From Bacteroidaceae bacterium (GTDB taxonomy: Bacteria > Bacteroidota > Bacteroidia > Bacteroidales > Bacteroidaceae), in the NCBI GenBank assembly GCA_017631315.1, contig JAGBTN010000015.1, positions 186,001 through 250,000 on the forward strand: 64,000 bases of DNA, given 5' to 3'. The position numbers were made by a program, and so were the translations under genes. The notes beneath the pieces were generated by a model. That model was not told where the DNA came from. It made no database searches and was given only the letters and a program-made list of their open reading frames with translations. Shown here one piece after another: positions 55,536 through 63,600 of the stretch; the stretch's first letter is position 1; each line of letters begins with the position of its first letter.

Positions 55536-56681
55536 ATGAAAAAGACACTTATATTACTCCTCTCTCTTGTTTTGCTGTGCCAATGCAAACAGGAGAAGAC
55601 ATTCTGCATTGAAGGTTGTATCAGCGACGCCGACTCGTGTATGCTCTACCTGGAACACCTGTCTTTGGGCAAAGGCACGGTAGCCATCGACAGCGTCAGG
55701 CTGGGAGACGACGGAATGTTCTGCTTCAGAGAAGAAGCCCCCGGCAGTCCGGAGTTCTATCGTCTCCGCATCGGCGGACAGGGCATCAATCTTGCCATCG
55801 ACAGCACCGAGACAGTGCGCATAGAGGCAAGCCTGGACAGCCTGTCGTTCGGCTACAGTGTGGAGGGCAGCAACTCCTGCGACAGCATTCGTCTGCTCTG
55901 CATTAAACTTGCCGACACGGAGCGCAAGGCACGACGCATCTCCACAGACCGTAACTACACTCTCCAGGAGAGGGACTCGATGATAGGCAGCCTCATCGGA
56001 CAATACAAATCGGAAGTCAAGCAGGATTTCATTCTGAATCACTACGATGCCACATATAGTTATTATGCCTGCTTCCAGACATTCGGCAGCGGATTCATCT
56101 TCAATCCCTACCAAGACAAGAGCGACCTCATCTGGATGCGTGCTGTTGCCAATGCGTGGAACGAGAAGTACCCCAACTGCACACGCTCCGAAAACCTCTG
56201 CGCCATCGTACAAGAATGTCGTCGCAACCAGGCGAAGCCACGAGAGATTGTGCTGAACATCGACGGCGACAAGGTGCGCGAACTGGGCATCATCGACATG
56301 ACATTCCCCGACATCAACGGCAACGAACGAAAACTCAGCGACCTGCGCGGACAAGTAGTCCTGCTCGACTTCATGGCCTTCTCCATGAACGGAAGCACCG
56401 AGCGGTTGCTGCACATGAGAGAGCTCTACGAGAAGTATCACGACCGAGGGCTGGAAATCTACCAGGTAAGCTTCGACCCCAACCAACACATGTGGAAGCA
56501 ACGGTGCGAAGCACTGCCCTGGATCAGCGTGTTCTGCGAAGAAGGTGTAGAAAGCGACATGTTGCAACTCTACAACGTCGGCCACCTGCCGTGCTTGTTC
56601 CTCATAGACCGCAACTGCGACCTGCAAGCAAGACAGGAAGACATCACCGACCTGGGAGAAGCCATCGAAGCACTGCTCTGA
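55536..56681 (+). CDS. DUF4369/thioredoxin-fold lipoprotein lacking the CxxC motif
   Basis: The protein has 381 residues. A lipoprotein signal ends LVLLCQC-K (lipidated cysteine at about 15-17). The N-terminal half looks like DUF4369 (IEGCISDADSCMLYLEHLSL, DDGMFCFREEAPGSPEFYRL). The C-terminal half is a TlpA/ResA-like thioredoxin fold: FPDINGNERKLSDLRGQVVL, LDFMAF, then SMNGSTERLLHM where the usual WCGPC should be, and the cis-proline loop HLPCLFLIDRN. Because both redox cysteines are missing, it cannot act as a simple disulfide reductase. It may be a binding or structural relative. It has its own promoter. Confidence 0.8.
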   Translation: MKKTLILLLSLVLLCQCKQEKTFCIEGCISDADSCMLYLEHLSLGKGTVAIDSVRLGDDGMFCFREEAPGSPEFYRLRIGGQGINLAIDSTETVRIEASLDSLSFGYSVEGSNSCDSIRLLCIKLADTERKARRISTDRNYTLQERDSMIGSLIGQYKSEVKQDFILNHYDATYSYYACFQTFGSGFIFNPYQDKSDLIWMRAVANAWNEKYPNCTRSENLCAIVQECRRNQAKPREIVLNIDGDKVRELGIIDMTFPDINGNERKLSDLRGQVVLLDFMAFSMNGSTERLLHMRELYEKYHDRGLEIYQVSFDPNQHMWKQRCEALPWISVFCEEGVESDMLQLYNVGHLPCLFLIDRNCDLQARQEDITDLGEAIEALL

Positions 56682-56687
56682 AAACTT

Positions 56688-56727
56688 CTGCAGAGAAGTC
56701 GGCCATTTACTGCAGAGAAGTCGGCCA
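56688..56727 (+). repeat. 18-bp direct repeat, period 22 bp
   Basis: CTGCAGAGAAGTCGGCCA occurs at 56688-56705 and again at 56710-56727, just after the lipoprotein stop. It has the same 22-bp period as the GGTTAACC arrays but not their core. Confidence 0.8.
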
Positions 56728-56924
56728 ACTTCACACGTGTAGTTGCCCGGAAGGACGCGTCCGTTTCGTCAAATGGACTGCAGAACTATTCGCACGTCAT
56801 GTTACAGCGACTTGCAAAACTCTCGAAAAAAGGCTTTCTCCGACTTCTGAAATAATCCGCCAGCACAAGACCAAATCGGCAGAAATCTCCCATTTCATCG
56901 GTTAAAAACGACTAAGAAGGGGGA

Positions 56925-57180
56925 AATCATTCTGGCGTGATACGTTCGCAACGCTTCTCGCCCGTCGAGGCATCATAGCCAAAAACATCCACGTACTCGC
57001 ACCTGACATTCATGGGTTGCTTCATCTGGGCAAACATCTTCTGCAGAACAATCTCGTGACCATTCATCTTGACAATGCCCACCCACTAACGTTTGAGCAT
57101 TGCAAGTACCGTCCGATTGAAAGAATTGACCACTAAAATGCTCAAAAAGCAAGTTACATGACGGACAGCGAACTCCGGAC
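56925..57180 (-). pseudogene. Chimeric gene remnant: copy of the DUF4833 3' end joined to a DUF5686-like fragment
   Basis: 56925-57086 (162 bases) matches 59119-59280, the 3' end of the DUF4833 gene on the minus strand, with only 2 differences. It joins directly at 57087 to a stretch (57087-57180) that matches 60141-60237, inside the DUF5686 gene, at roughly 80 percent by eye with small indels. The two source segments lie about 860 bases apart in the intact genes, so this is a deleted and diverged duplicate, not a working gene. Both sources are on the minus strand and keep their order. The rest of the 56728-57294 spacer holds no gene that I can support. Confidence 0.8.
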
Positions 57181-57257
57181 ATCCTTTTTTCATCAACTCT
57201 CTGCACAAAAGAAATAAATAAAAGGAAGATTTTGCAAACAATGTATGACGAAATTAC

Positions 57258-57265
57258 TAAATTTG
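57258..57265 (+). promoter_or_regulatory. -7 promoter element TAAATTTG
   Basis: TAAATTTG followed by CAGTG lies 29 bases before the Mrr-type ATG. A TTTG at 57231-57234 is farther upstream than the ideal spacing (23 bases). Confidence 0.5.
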
Positions 57266-57294
57266 CAGTGTAAACTAAAAAGGGAAAATATCAA

Positions 57295-59028
57295 ATGATA
57301 TTTAAAAAGAGAATGAACGCAGAAAGATTACATAAAGATATAAAGGCAAAATGGAATGCTATATTAGAGGAAGAAAAACAACAAAGAGAAATAGAAAGTG
57401 AAAAAAGCAAATCAATGTTTGGAGATGGCTTAAGTTTATTAGTAAGAAATGCTAAAGAAAAGGCAGGAGCATGGATACAAAAGTTGCAGAAGGCAAAAAA
57501 ACGATGTGAAGAAAAACAGCAAAGAGAACAGGAAGCAAAATTACAAAAGCAAATTGAAAGAAAAAGAGCCTATGCTAAATATAAAAAAAAGGAAAAGGAT
57601 AAATGTATTCAATTTGAACACGACTTGAATTCCATCGGAGTCTCTTTCACTTCCCCTAAAGCACGTTATTATGATATTTACGCGCCAGAAGACGTAGATA
57701 TAGAAAATTTGCTAGGCTTGCTTAAGGAAATAAGAAAAATTGGAAGTCAAAGGATTTGCAAAATTCGAAATGTAAGGTTTTCTATACACTGCTATATTAC
57801 AGACTCTAATAATGAGAAACTAATTGAGATTACAGAATTCTGCTCAGAATGTTGTAGTTTAGTTTTTTATAAGAATGATATAGGGGAGATGATATTTAAA
57901 AAGGGAAACATTACTACACAAGTACGGGATTACCTTTTCTGTTATTTGGAAAATCGGAAAATTCAACAAACTGAAAATATCATTATTTCTATTATAGAAA
58001 GAGGTATAAGTCAAGCTGGTCTGCTCCCTATAAGAGGTAATACAATAGAAGAAAAAACAAGTACCGCACTAATGCAATCTAGATATGGTATAAAAATCCC
58101 CCAAAATATAGATTCTTTTAGGGATAACGACATGTTGGTAGTAGATTACGATTTGCCAAACAAATCAGATTTGTCCAATGTAAAAGAATATAAATATATT
58201 GCTTCTTCAAAGGAGATAAGGACTAAAACATATACGGAAAGTTATATTGCTAAAAGATACGAAAATGTATTATATTCAATAGCACTACGCTCTTTATATG
58301 AGATTTTTTATGTAGACAAAGATAACGAAATCAAGGCTGTCACATTCAATGGTTTCGTTACACAAATAAACCCAGCAACTGGAATAAGAGAAAGGAAATG
58401 TATTCTATCTCTTCAAGTTGATAGAGAAAATTTCTTACAGATTAACCTGTCGCAAGTAGAACCTAAAGCCTGTTTCAAAGCATTAAAAGGTGTATCTGCT
58501 GCTAAGCTTATAGATATTACTCCTATCACTCCCATATTGACTTTAAACAAAAAAGATAAACGGTTTGTAGCAGGCAAAGAAGTGTCTATAAACCAAGGAA
58601 CAAATCTAGCAGCCATGCATTGGGAAGATTTTGAACATCTTGTAAGAGAACTGTTTGAAATGGAATTTGCAAGAAACGGAGGAGAAGTACGAGTAACTCA
58701 GGCAAGTAGAGACGGAGGAGTTGATGCAATCATCTTCGACCCAGATCCACTGCGCGGTGGCAAAATAGTTGTACAAGCAAAACGCTACACAAATACCGTT
58801 GGAGTTTCTGCAGTTAGGGATTTGTATGGAACGGTAATCAACGAGGGAGCAAACACAGGCATTCTCATCACAACCTCCGACTATGGGCATGACTCCTACG
58901 AATTTGCAAAAGACAAACCTTTGAAATTATTGAATGGTGGACATTTACTTGCCTTGTTACACAAGAATGGGAGAAGCGCACACATCAACATAGAGGAAGC
59001 AAAAAAAATAAACGATAACTCGCTTTGA
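57295..59028 (+). CDS. Mrr-type restriction endonuclease (AT-rich, probably acquired)
   Basis: The protein has 577 residues. Residues 1-100 are a lysine/glutamate coiled coil (EEEKQQREIESEKSKS, KRCEEKQQREQEAKLQ). A middle region, about 300-435, is conserved in this family (VLYSIALRSLYEIFYVDKDN, CFKALKGVSAAKLIDITPI). The C-terminal domain from 441 (MHWEDFEHLVRELFE) is Mrr_cat: D477 in SRDGGVDAI and Q494-x-K496 in IVVQAKRY form the PD-(D/E)xK active site. Mrr-like enzymes cut methylated or otherwise modified foreign DNA. There is no methyltransferase neighbour, which fits a type IV enzyme. The base and codon use (AAA, ATA, TTA) is far more AT-rich than all neighbours. It lies between two 162-bp direct repeats. 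Confidence 0.88.
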   Translation: MIFKKRMNAERLHKDIKAKWNAILEEEKQQREIESEKSKSMFGDGLSLLVRNAKEKAGAWIQKLQKAKKRCEEKQQREQEAKLQKQIERKRAYAKYKKKEKDKCIQFEHDLNSIGVSFTSPKARYYDIYAPEDVDIENLLGLLKEIRKIGSQRICKIRNVRFSIHCYITDSNNEKLIEITEFCSECCSLVFYKNDIGEMIFKKGNITTQVRDYLFCYLENRKIQQTENIIISIIERGISQAGLLPIRGNTIEEKTSTALMQSRYGIKIPQNIDSFRDNDMLVVDYDLPNKSDLSNVKEYKYIASSKEIRTKTYTESYIAKRYENVLYSIALRSLYEIFYVDKDNEIKAVTFNGFVTQINPATGIRERKCILSLQVDRENFLQINLSQVEPKACFKALKGVSAAKLIDITPITPILTLNKKDKRFVAGKEVSINQGTNLAAMHWEDFEHLVRELFEMEFARNGGEVRVTQASRDGGVDAIIFDPDPLRGGKIVVQAKRYTNTVGVSAVRDLYGTVINEGANTGILITTSDYGHDSYEFAKDKPLKLLNGGHLLALLHKNGRSAHINIEEAKKINDNSL

Positions 59029-59118
59029 CAAATTCTATCAATGACTTCTCTGTCTTGCCGAATCAACCTCAAGAATGAGGGAATAAAAACTTCATACACA
59101 CAGAATTCTCCATGCAAT

Positions 59119-59280
59119 AATCATTCTGGCGTGATGCGTTCGCGACGCTTCTCGCCCGTCGAGGCATCATAGCCAAAAACATCCACGTACTCGCACCTGA
59201 CATTCATGGGTTGCTTCATCTGGGCAAACATCTTCTGCAGAACAATCTCGTGACCATTCATCTTGACAATGCCCACCCAC
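59119..59280 (+). repeat. 162-bp direct repeat, right copy
   Basis: It matches 56925-57086 in the same orientation with 2 mismatches. This copy forms the genuine C-terminal coding end of the DUF4833 gene. Recombination between the copies would remove the Mrr-type gene and leave the DUF4833 gene intact. Confidence 0.9.
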
Positions 59281-59618
59281 TTGCCATTGCGCTTGCAAAT
59301 GCGGATGTATACCTTGTCATAAACTGCCATGCAGACCGTTGCCTCGTCTTTGCCGGCATTGATTACCTTGACACCGAACGCCATCTTACGGTCCAGAAAT
59401 GTCAAATCCTCTATTCTTGTCTCTCCACCCAACACCCAATATGCCTTGAGCGGTTCCTTCTGGTTGAGTTTACCATCCTGCAGATTGATGTCGTAGCATA
59501 CATAGTTTGTGTTCGTGTTACGCTCGAAGACAAAGATATGCTCCCGCGGTATCGTGATGGCTCCCGCCGTAAGGCAACACAAAGAACACAGCAATACACT
59601 GAGAATAAAATGCTTCAT
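59121..59618 (-). CDS. DUF4833 domain-containing secreted protein
   Basis: The protein has 165 residues with a signal peptide (MKHFILSVLLCSLCCLTAGA). IFVFERNTNTNYVCYDINLQ, LKAYWVLGGETRIEDLTFLD and FGVKVINAGKDEATVCMAVY match the family, which is restricted mainly to Bacteroidota and predicted to be periplasmic. Its function is unknown. It is 17 bases downstream of the DUF5686 gene and likely in its operon; this pairing may be functional. Its 3' end is the right-hand copy of the 162-bp repeat. Confidence 0.85.
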   Translation of the reverse strand: MKHFILSVLLCSLCCLTAGAITIPREHIFVFERNTNTNYVCYDINLQDGKLNQKEPLKAYWVLGGETRIEDLTFLDRKMAFGVKVINAGKDEATVCMAVYDKVYIRICKRNGKWVGIVKMNGHEIVLQKMFAQMKQPMNVRCEYVDVFGYDASTGEKRRERITPE

Positions 59619-59635
59619 GGGGCGAAATTATGCAA

Positions 59636-62170
59636 TTAGAAGGAGAATGTCAGGTTGACACGAACACCATTCTTCTTGGTTCCGGGATGTTCATGATAGT
59701 TGATGCGGCGCACATAGTCCACACCGAAAATCTTGAAGATGTTGCGCACACCAACCGCCACCTCCATGTAAGGCTTGCTGGGGCTGATGGGATATGAACC
59801 TTCGGGGAACTCGTAAAGCATGGCATCACCGCTGTTCTTCCAGGGATTGTTCTTGTCGGTCAGTGTACCCCATACGCCTCGGAAAGCAACATACTCGCGC
59901 AACTTCAACTTCTTGAGCAAAGGAATACGGTTGAAAATCTTGCCGTTCATGTTCCACGCCACAGACCAGAAGACACGACGGTCCATGAAGAACTCCATGT
60001 TGTGAAGCATGTTGAGGGTTCCCTCCTGCTCTACATAAGAAATACACGTCGGGGGAGTAATGAGCAATGGGAACGGCACCTTGTTCCACTGGATTGAACC
60101 GGAAGCATACAAGTCCAGACGGCCCCATGTGCCCAACCACTGACGCTTGAACATTGCAAGTTCCGTCTGATTGGAAGAATACTGACCACCCAAGACTCCC
60201 TCGAAGCAAGTTGCATGACGAACAGTAAACTCCGGACGGTCCTTGTCCACGGGCCAACGGTCCTGCTTCGTATTGATATACGTCTGCCCGGGGCAGAACT
60301 GCACCGTGGCATTCAGTTCCGTAGTACGCATCCTGAAATCCTCTCTGCCATCGTTGACATGAATGAAACGCAAATCGCCAACAGGCCTGTTGCTCTCAGC
60401 AATAATGTTCGTGCTGAAATTCATGCCATAATCCGTTTCCCAGATAAAGCCCAGTCGCTGCTTGTTATTCTTGTAAAGCATATTGACCGTCTCTGTTCTG
60501 AAGTTGACGAAAAGGTTATCCTTACTGTTCTTCAAGAACTTATCGGAAACAGACGTAACATCAAGACTGCTCTCGAACACAATCATTCGTTGCGGGAACT
60601 CAAACGACGAATGTTTCTTCTTGTTGAAACAATACTGCGCCGTAATGCCATAGTAATTGCCACCCGACTTGAAGCCATGCGTATAATTACCTTCGAGGAA
60701 GAAATGCTTATTGAAAGCAGCCGTCGTCTTACCGCCGGCACGCAAGCGGAAGCCGTCGTAGAAGTTGGTAGAGAATGTGCTGATAACCGGACCGATATCA
60801 AACTTGCTAGGTTTGCCCGCCCTGGAAGTTTCGATGAAGTTCTCGAAAAGTGTCTTGAATACAAGCAGCGGAATGCGCATGTTCTTCGACTTGGACATGG
60901 CAGTCATAAAGTCACCCAGTCCATCCTCCTTCTTCGTCAACTCCACTGCACGATACTGATCCCAGAACTCATCGTCCTGGCTGCGTGAGTCTGCCATGCG
61001 CTTCACCTTGGCCTGACCCTTGAACAAATTCTTGTGCAACGGGTCGAAACTATAATCGGAAATACGCGTGTTGCGGACAACAAGAAGACTCTTGCCAAGC
61101 AACGTCATTTCCGCCCACATATCATCAGTGCTCAAAGCCCATTCACCATTAGGCAACTGACTGTAGATTTGGTCGATGTGCAACGTGCTGACAAAGTTTA
61201 CATCGCTCTTTGGAGGAATAGACAAATGACACTTCTTTACGTGAAGCGTGGAGTCCTTCAATATATAAATGTCGCCATTGAAACCAATATCCTGCGGATT
61301 GTTCGGTGTAAACTGCAGATGATAACATGAGTCGCGCTCCACAAGAACCGTGTCGACAATATAATAACGGTAAAACGCTGTTGCACCGGCACCAATAGGA
61401 CTCAAGAACGGAAACTTCAGCAGCTTGACATAGTTGTCGTATATGTCGACATCCTGAAAGACCTCTTTGAGCGTTGTATTCAACATGTCGCCCGTTGCAA
61501 AAAGCTGGTTCAAACCAGAACTCTGCTCACCCTTAATGATGTCCTTCTCCGACTGCGGGTCCTTACGATAAATGTGTTGTGTTACGGTTTCATCAAGGCT
61601 GATAGGAACCACCATCTTACCTGTGTACGGACTAAGTTCCGCCTGTTGCGAGAACTTTACTTTGTCGAGTTCCGTACTGTCCTGTTCCTTGACCTTAAAG
61701 TCGTTCAAGGCCATTGAAAGCTTTTGGTATTTGTTGTAAGTATAGAAGTCGTGGTTTTCGAGTTTCGTGTCCTTTTTTGCCTCGATAACTCGTTTCATGA
61801 GTTCCACTGCAGGATTACCCTTGCGCACGTAGCGTCTCTTCTCGGCCTTAATAACCACCTCTTGAAGATTCTTCGTGTCGGGTTTGAGTTTTATAGTCAG
61901 ACGGCTGGGAGTAGCCTTAGTTATATTCACACTCTCTTCCTTAAAGCCCATGCAGGAGAAAGTGAGTGTCGCGCCATTGATACGCGCAATGGAAAAGACG
62001 CCATCAAGGTCAGCTATCGCAGATACCTTGCGATCCTTGTAAGTCACGCCTGCAAGAGAGAGACTGTCACCTGTGGAAGAGTCGATGATGACACCTGTTA
62101 TCTTCTGTCCCATGACGTTTATTGCAAACATCAAAAGCAGGGCAAGAGTTGCAAAGAGTTTTCTTCTCAT
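59636..62170 (-). CDS. DUF5686 outer-membrane protein with carboxypeptidase-like domain
   Basis: The protein has 844 residues. A signal peptide (MRRKLFATLALLLMFAINVM) precedes a carboxypeptidase-regulatory-like domain (ITGVIIDSSTGDSLSLAGVT, ISAIADLDGVFSI-type) at about 22-105. The long remainder is DUF5686, with strands typical of an outer-membrane barrel (FEGNYTHGFKSGGNYYGITA, YVAFRGVWGTLTD) and a C-terminus ending in NGVRVNLTFSF. The family is common in Bacteroidota and is related in layout to TonB-dependent receptors, but lacks a plug. Its function is unknown. It is transcribed with the DUF4833 gene. Confidence 0.88.
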   Translation of the reverse strand: MRRKLFATLALLLMFAINVMGQKITGVIIDSSTGDSLSLAGVTYKDRKVSAIADLDGVFSIARINGATLTFSCMGFKEESVNITKATPSRLTIKLKPDTKNLQEVVIKAEKRRYVRKGNPAVELMKRVIEAKKDTKLENHDFYTYNKYQKLSMALNDFKVKEQDSTELDKVKFSQQAELSPYTGKMVVPISLDETVTQHIYRKDPQSEKDIIKGEQSSGLNQLFATGDMLNTTLKEVFQDVDIYDNYVKLLKFPFLSPIGAGATAFYRYYIVDTVLVERDSCYHLQFTPNNPQDIGFNGDIYILKDSTLHVKKCHLSIPPKSDVNFVSTLHIDQIYSQLPNGEWALSTDDMWAEMTLLGKSLLVVRNTRISDYSFDPLHKNLFKGQAKVKRMADSRSQDDEFWDQYRAVELTKKEDGLGDFMTAMSKSKNMRIPLLVFKTLFENFIETSRAGKPSKFDIGPVISTFSTNFYDGFRLRAGGKTTAAFNKHFFLEGNYTHGFKSGGNYYGITAQYCFNKKKHSSFEFPQRMIVFESSLDVTSVSDKFLKNSKDNLFVNFRTETVNMLYKNNKQRLGFIWETDYGMNFSTNIIAESNRPVGDLRFIHVNDGREDFRMRTTELNATVQFCPGQTYINTKQDRWPVDKDRPEFTVRHATCFEGVLGGQYSSNQTELAMFKRQWLGTWGRLDLYASGSIQWNKVPFPLLITPPTCISYVEQEGTLNMLHNMEFFMDRRVFWSVAWNMNGKIFNRIPLLKKLKLREYVAFRGVWGTLTDKNNPWKNSGDAMLYEFPEGSYPISPSKPYMEVAVGVRNIFKIFGVDYVRRINYHEHPGTKKNGVRVNLTFSF

Positions 62171-62207
62171 ATGTATGTTTCGTCTGTTATCTCGCTATAT
62201 ATCCTTA

Positions 62208-63341
62208 TCAAATTCCCTTACTGAAGCAACGGCGACGCTTATAGACCGTAGGATTGAGTGTTCGCCACTGGGCAAGAACCTTCAAATTACTTTCAAGCAT
62301 CGGACCTGTCTCCGCACTTCGGAATCCCATCTTGTTAAAAAGAGGAATGAGATCCTCAAAGAGCAGAGCATTGATGCCATGCGCCTGCCAATCGGGATGA
62401 ACAGCAATAAGCAGCAGTTCTGCTTCCTCCTCGTGTTTCCATTTCAAGGAACGTAGCAAATGGTACCAACCAAAAGGAAACATCTTTCCTTTTGACTTCT
62501 GCAACGCCCTTGCAAGATTGGGCATCGTGATACAGCAGGCAATAAGGTTGCCATTCTCGTCCTCAACCATTGGCAACATACGCAAGTCAAGCAATCCGAT
62601 ATACTGGGCAACAAAAGCATCTGCCTCCTCGTCGGTATGTCGACTGTAACCGAACAAGTGGCTATAAGCATCGTTCAACAAACGGAAAATCTTGCGTCCG
62701 TAACCATCCTTGAAGATGTCGCGCTTGGTAAGTTTCCTCACCTTCAGCCCATACTTCTTATTTACCAGTTCCGTTACACGTGCAAAACGTTCAGGCACCT
62801 CATGGGGTACTTCGACTTTCACCTGCACCCAGTCAACCTCCTTGCCATAGCCATGTTGCTCCATGTGCTCGGGATAATAAGACGGGTTATAAATGGTAAC
62901 GCCCGAACCCATTTTGTCGAAATCTTCAACAAGCATGCCCTCCTTGTCGAAATCAGAGATGCCCAATGGGCCTTGAATCGTGTCCATTCCCTTGCTTTGC
63001 CCCCACTGTTCTACAGCATTGAGCAATGCTCCGGACACATCTGTGTCGTCGATGAATTCTATCCAGCCAAAGCGTACGCACTTATTACCCCATGTCTGGT
63101 TTGCCTTATGGTTGACAATTCCCACAATACGCCCCACCGGTTCTCCTGCTTCACTATATGCAACAAAGGGCATCACATCGGCATGCTGAAGACCGGGGTT
63201 GTGTTTGGGATCAAACCACCTACGCACATCCACATCCAAATCTGGGACATAACATGTATTACCTTTGTATATCTTTTGGGGTAGTGCCAGAAAATCGTTC
63301 ATCTGGCGCTTGCTTTGGACTGGTCTAACGTGGCATTTCAT
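62208..63341 (-). CDS. GNAT-like N-acetyltransferase family protein
   Basis: The protein has 377 residues from the ATG at 63341 (MKCHVRPVQSKRQMNDFLAL); the frame is open to 63392. It follows the Bacteroidota family with YKGNTCYVPDLDVDVRRWFD, HNPGLQHADVMPFVAYSEA, VGRIVGIVNHKANQTWGNKC, GPLGISDFDKEGMLVEDFDK and, near the end, LLLIAVHPDWQAHGINALLF, a GNAT acetyl-CoA-binding segment. The substrate is unknown. The gene starts 37 bases upstream of DUF5686 and could head a three-gene transcript. Confidence 0.8.
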   Translation of the reverse strand: MKCHVRPVQSKRQMNDFLALPQKIYKGNTCYVPDLDVDVRRWFDPKHNPGLQHADVMPFVAYSEAGEPVGRIVGIVNHKANQTWGNKCVRFGWIEFIDDTDVSGALLNAVEQWGQSKGMDTIQGPLGISDFDKEGMLVEDFDKMGSGVTIYNPSYYPEHMEQHGYGKEVDWVQVKVEVPHEVPERFARVTELVNKKYGLKVRKLTKRDIFKDGYGRKIFRLLNDAYSHLFGYSRHTDEEADAFVAQYIGLLDLRMLPMVEDENGNLIACCITMPNLARALQKSKGKMFPFGWYHLLRSLKWKHEEEAELLLIAVHPDWQAHGINALLFEDLIPLFNKMGFRSAETGPMLESNLKVLAQWRTLNPTVYKRRRCFSKGI

Positions 63342-63526
63342 GCTGGCATGGTTTGTTTGCGTACGCGCATAGTATGCACTTATCGCCCGCAAAGATACAA
63401 TTATTTAGTCAATAAGTTATTATTTTTGCTGGAGTTATTTCGTTAATGCTCCCTTTTTCATGAAAGAATATGTGTTTTTGCACAGCTCGGCATTTGCAGA
63501 ATTGAAGAAATGACCTCTGCTTTAAC

Positions 63527-63579
63527 CAAAAGAAGACCTCGCAAGACACACTTTTTCGTGCCTGCGAGGTCTTCTTTTG
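63527..63579 (-). terminator. Strong terminator hairpin of the DUF349 gene
   Basis: CAAAAGAAGACCTCGCA (63527-63543) and TGCGAGGTCTTCTTTTG (63563-63579) are a perfect 17-bp inverted repeat; the ends give a T-tract on either strand, so it can act in both directions. It lies 21 bases after the DUF349 stop. Confidence 0.85.
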
Positions 63580-63600
63580 ATTTGCTATTTAAAGGGAGAT

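Noticed and set aside
57181-59118. A transposon or integrative element carrying the Mrr-type gene
   Set aside because: I see no transposase, integrase or terminal inverted repeats, only the 162-bp direct repeats, so I call it an insert without naming a mechanism.
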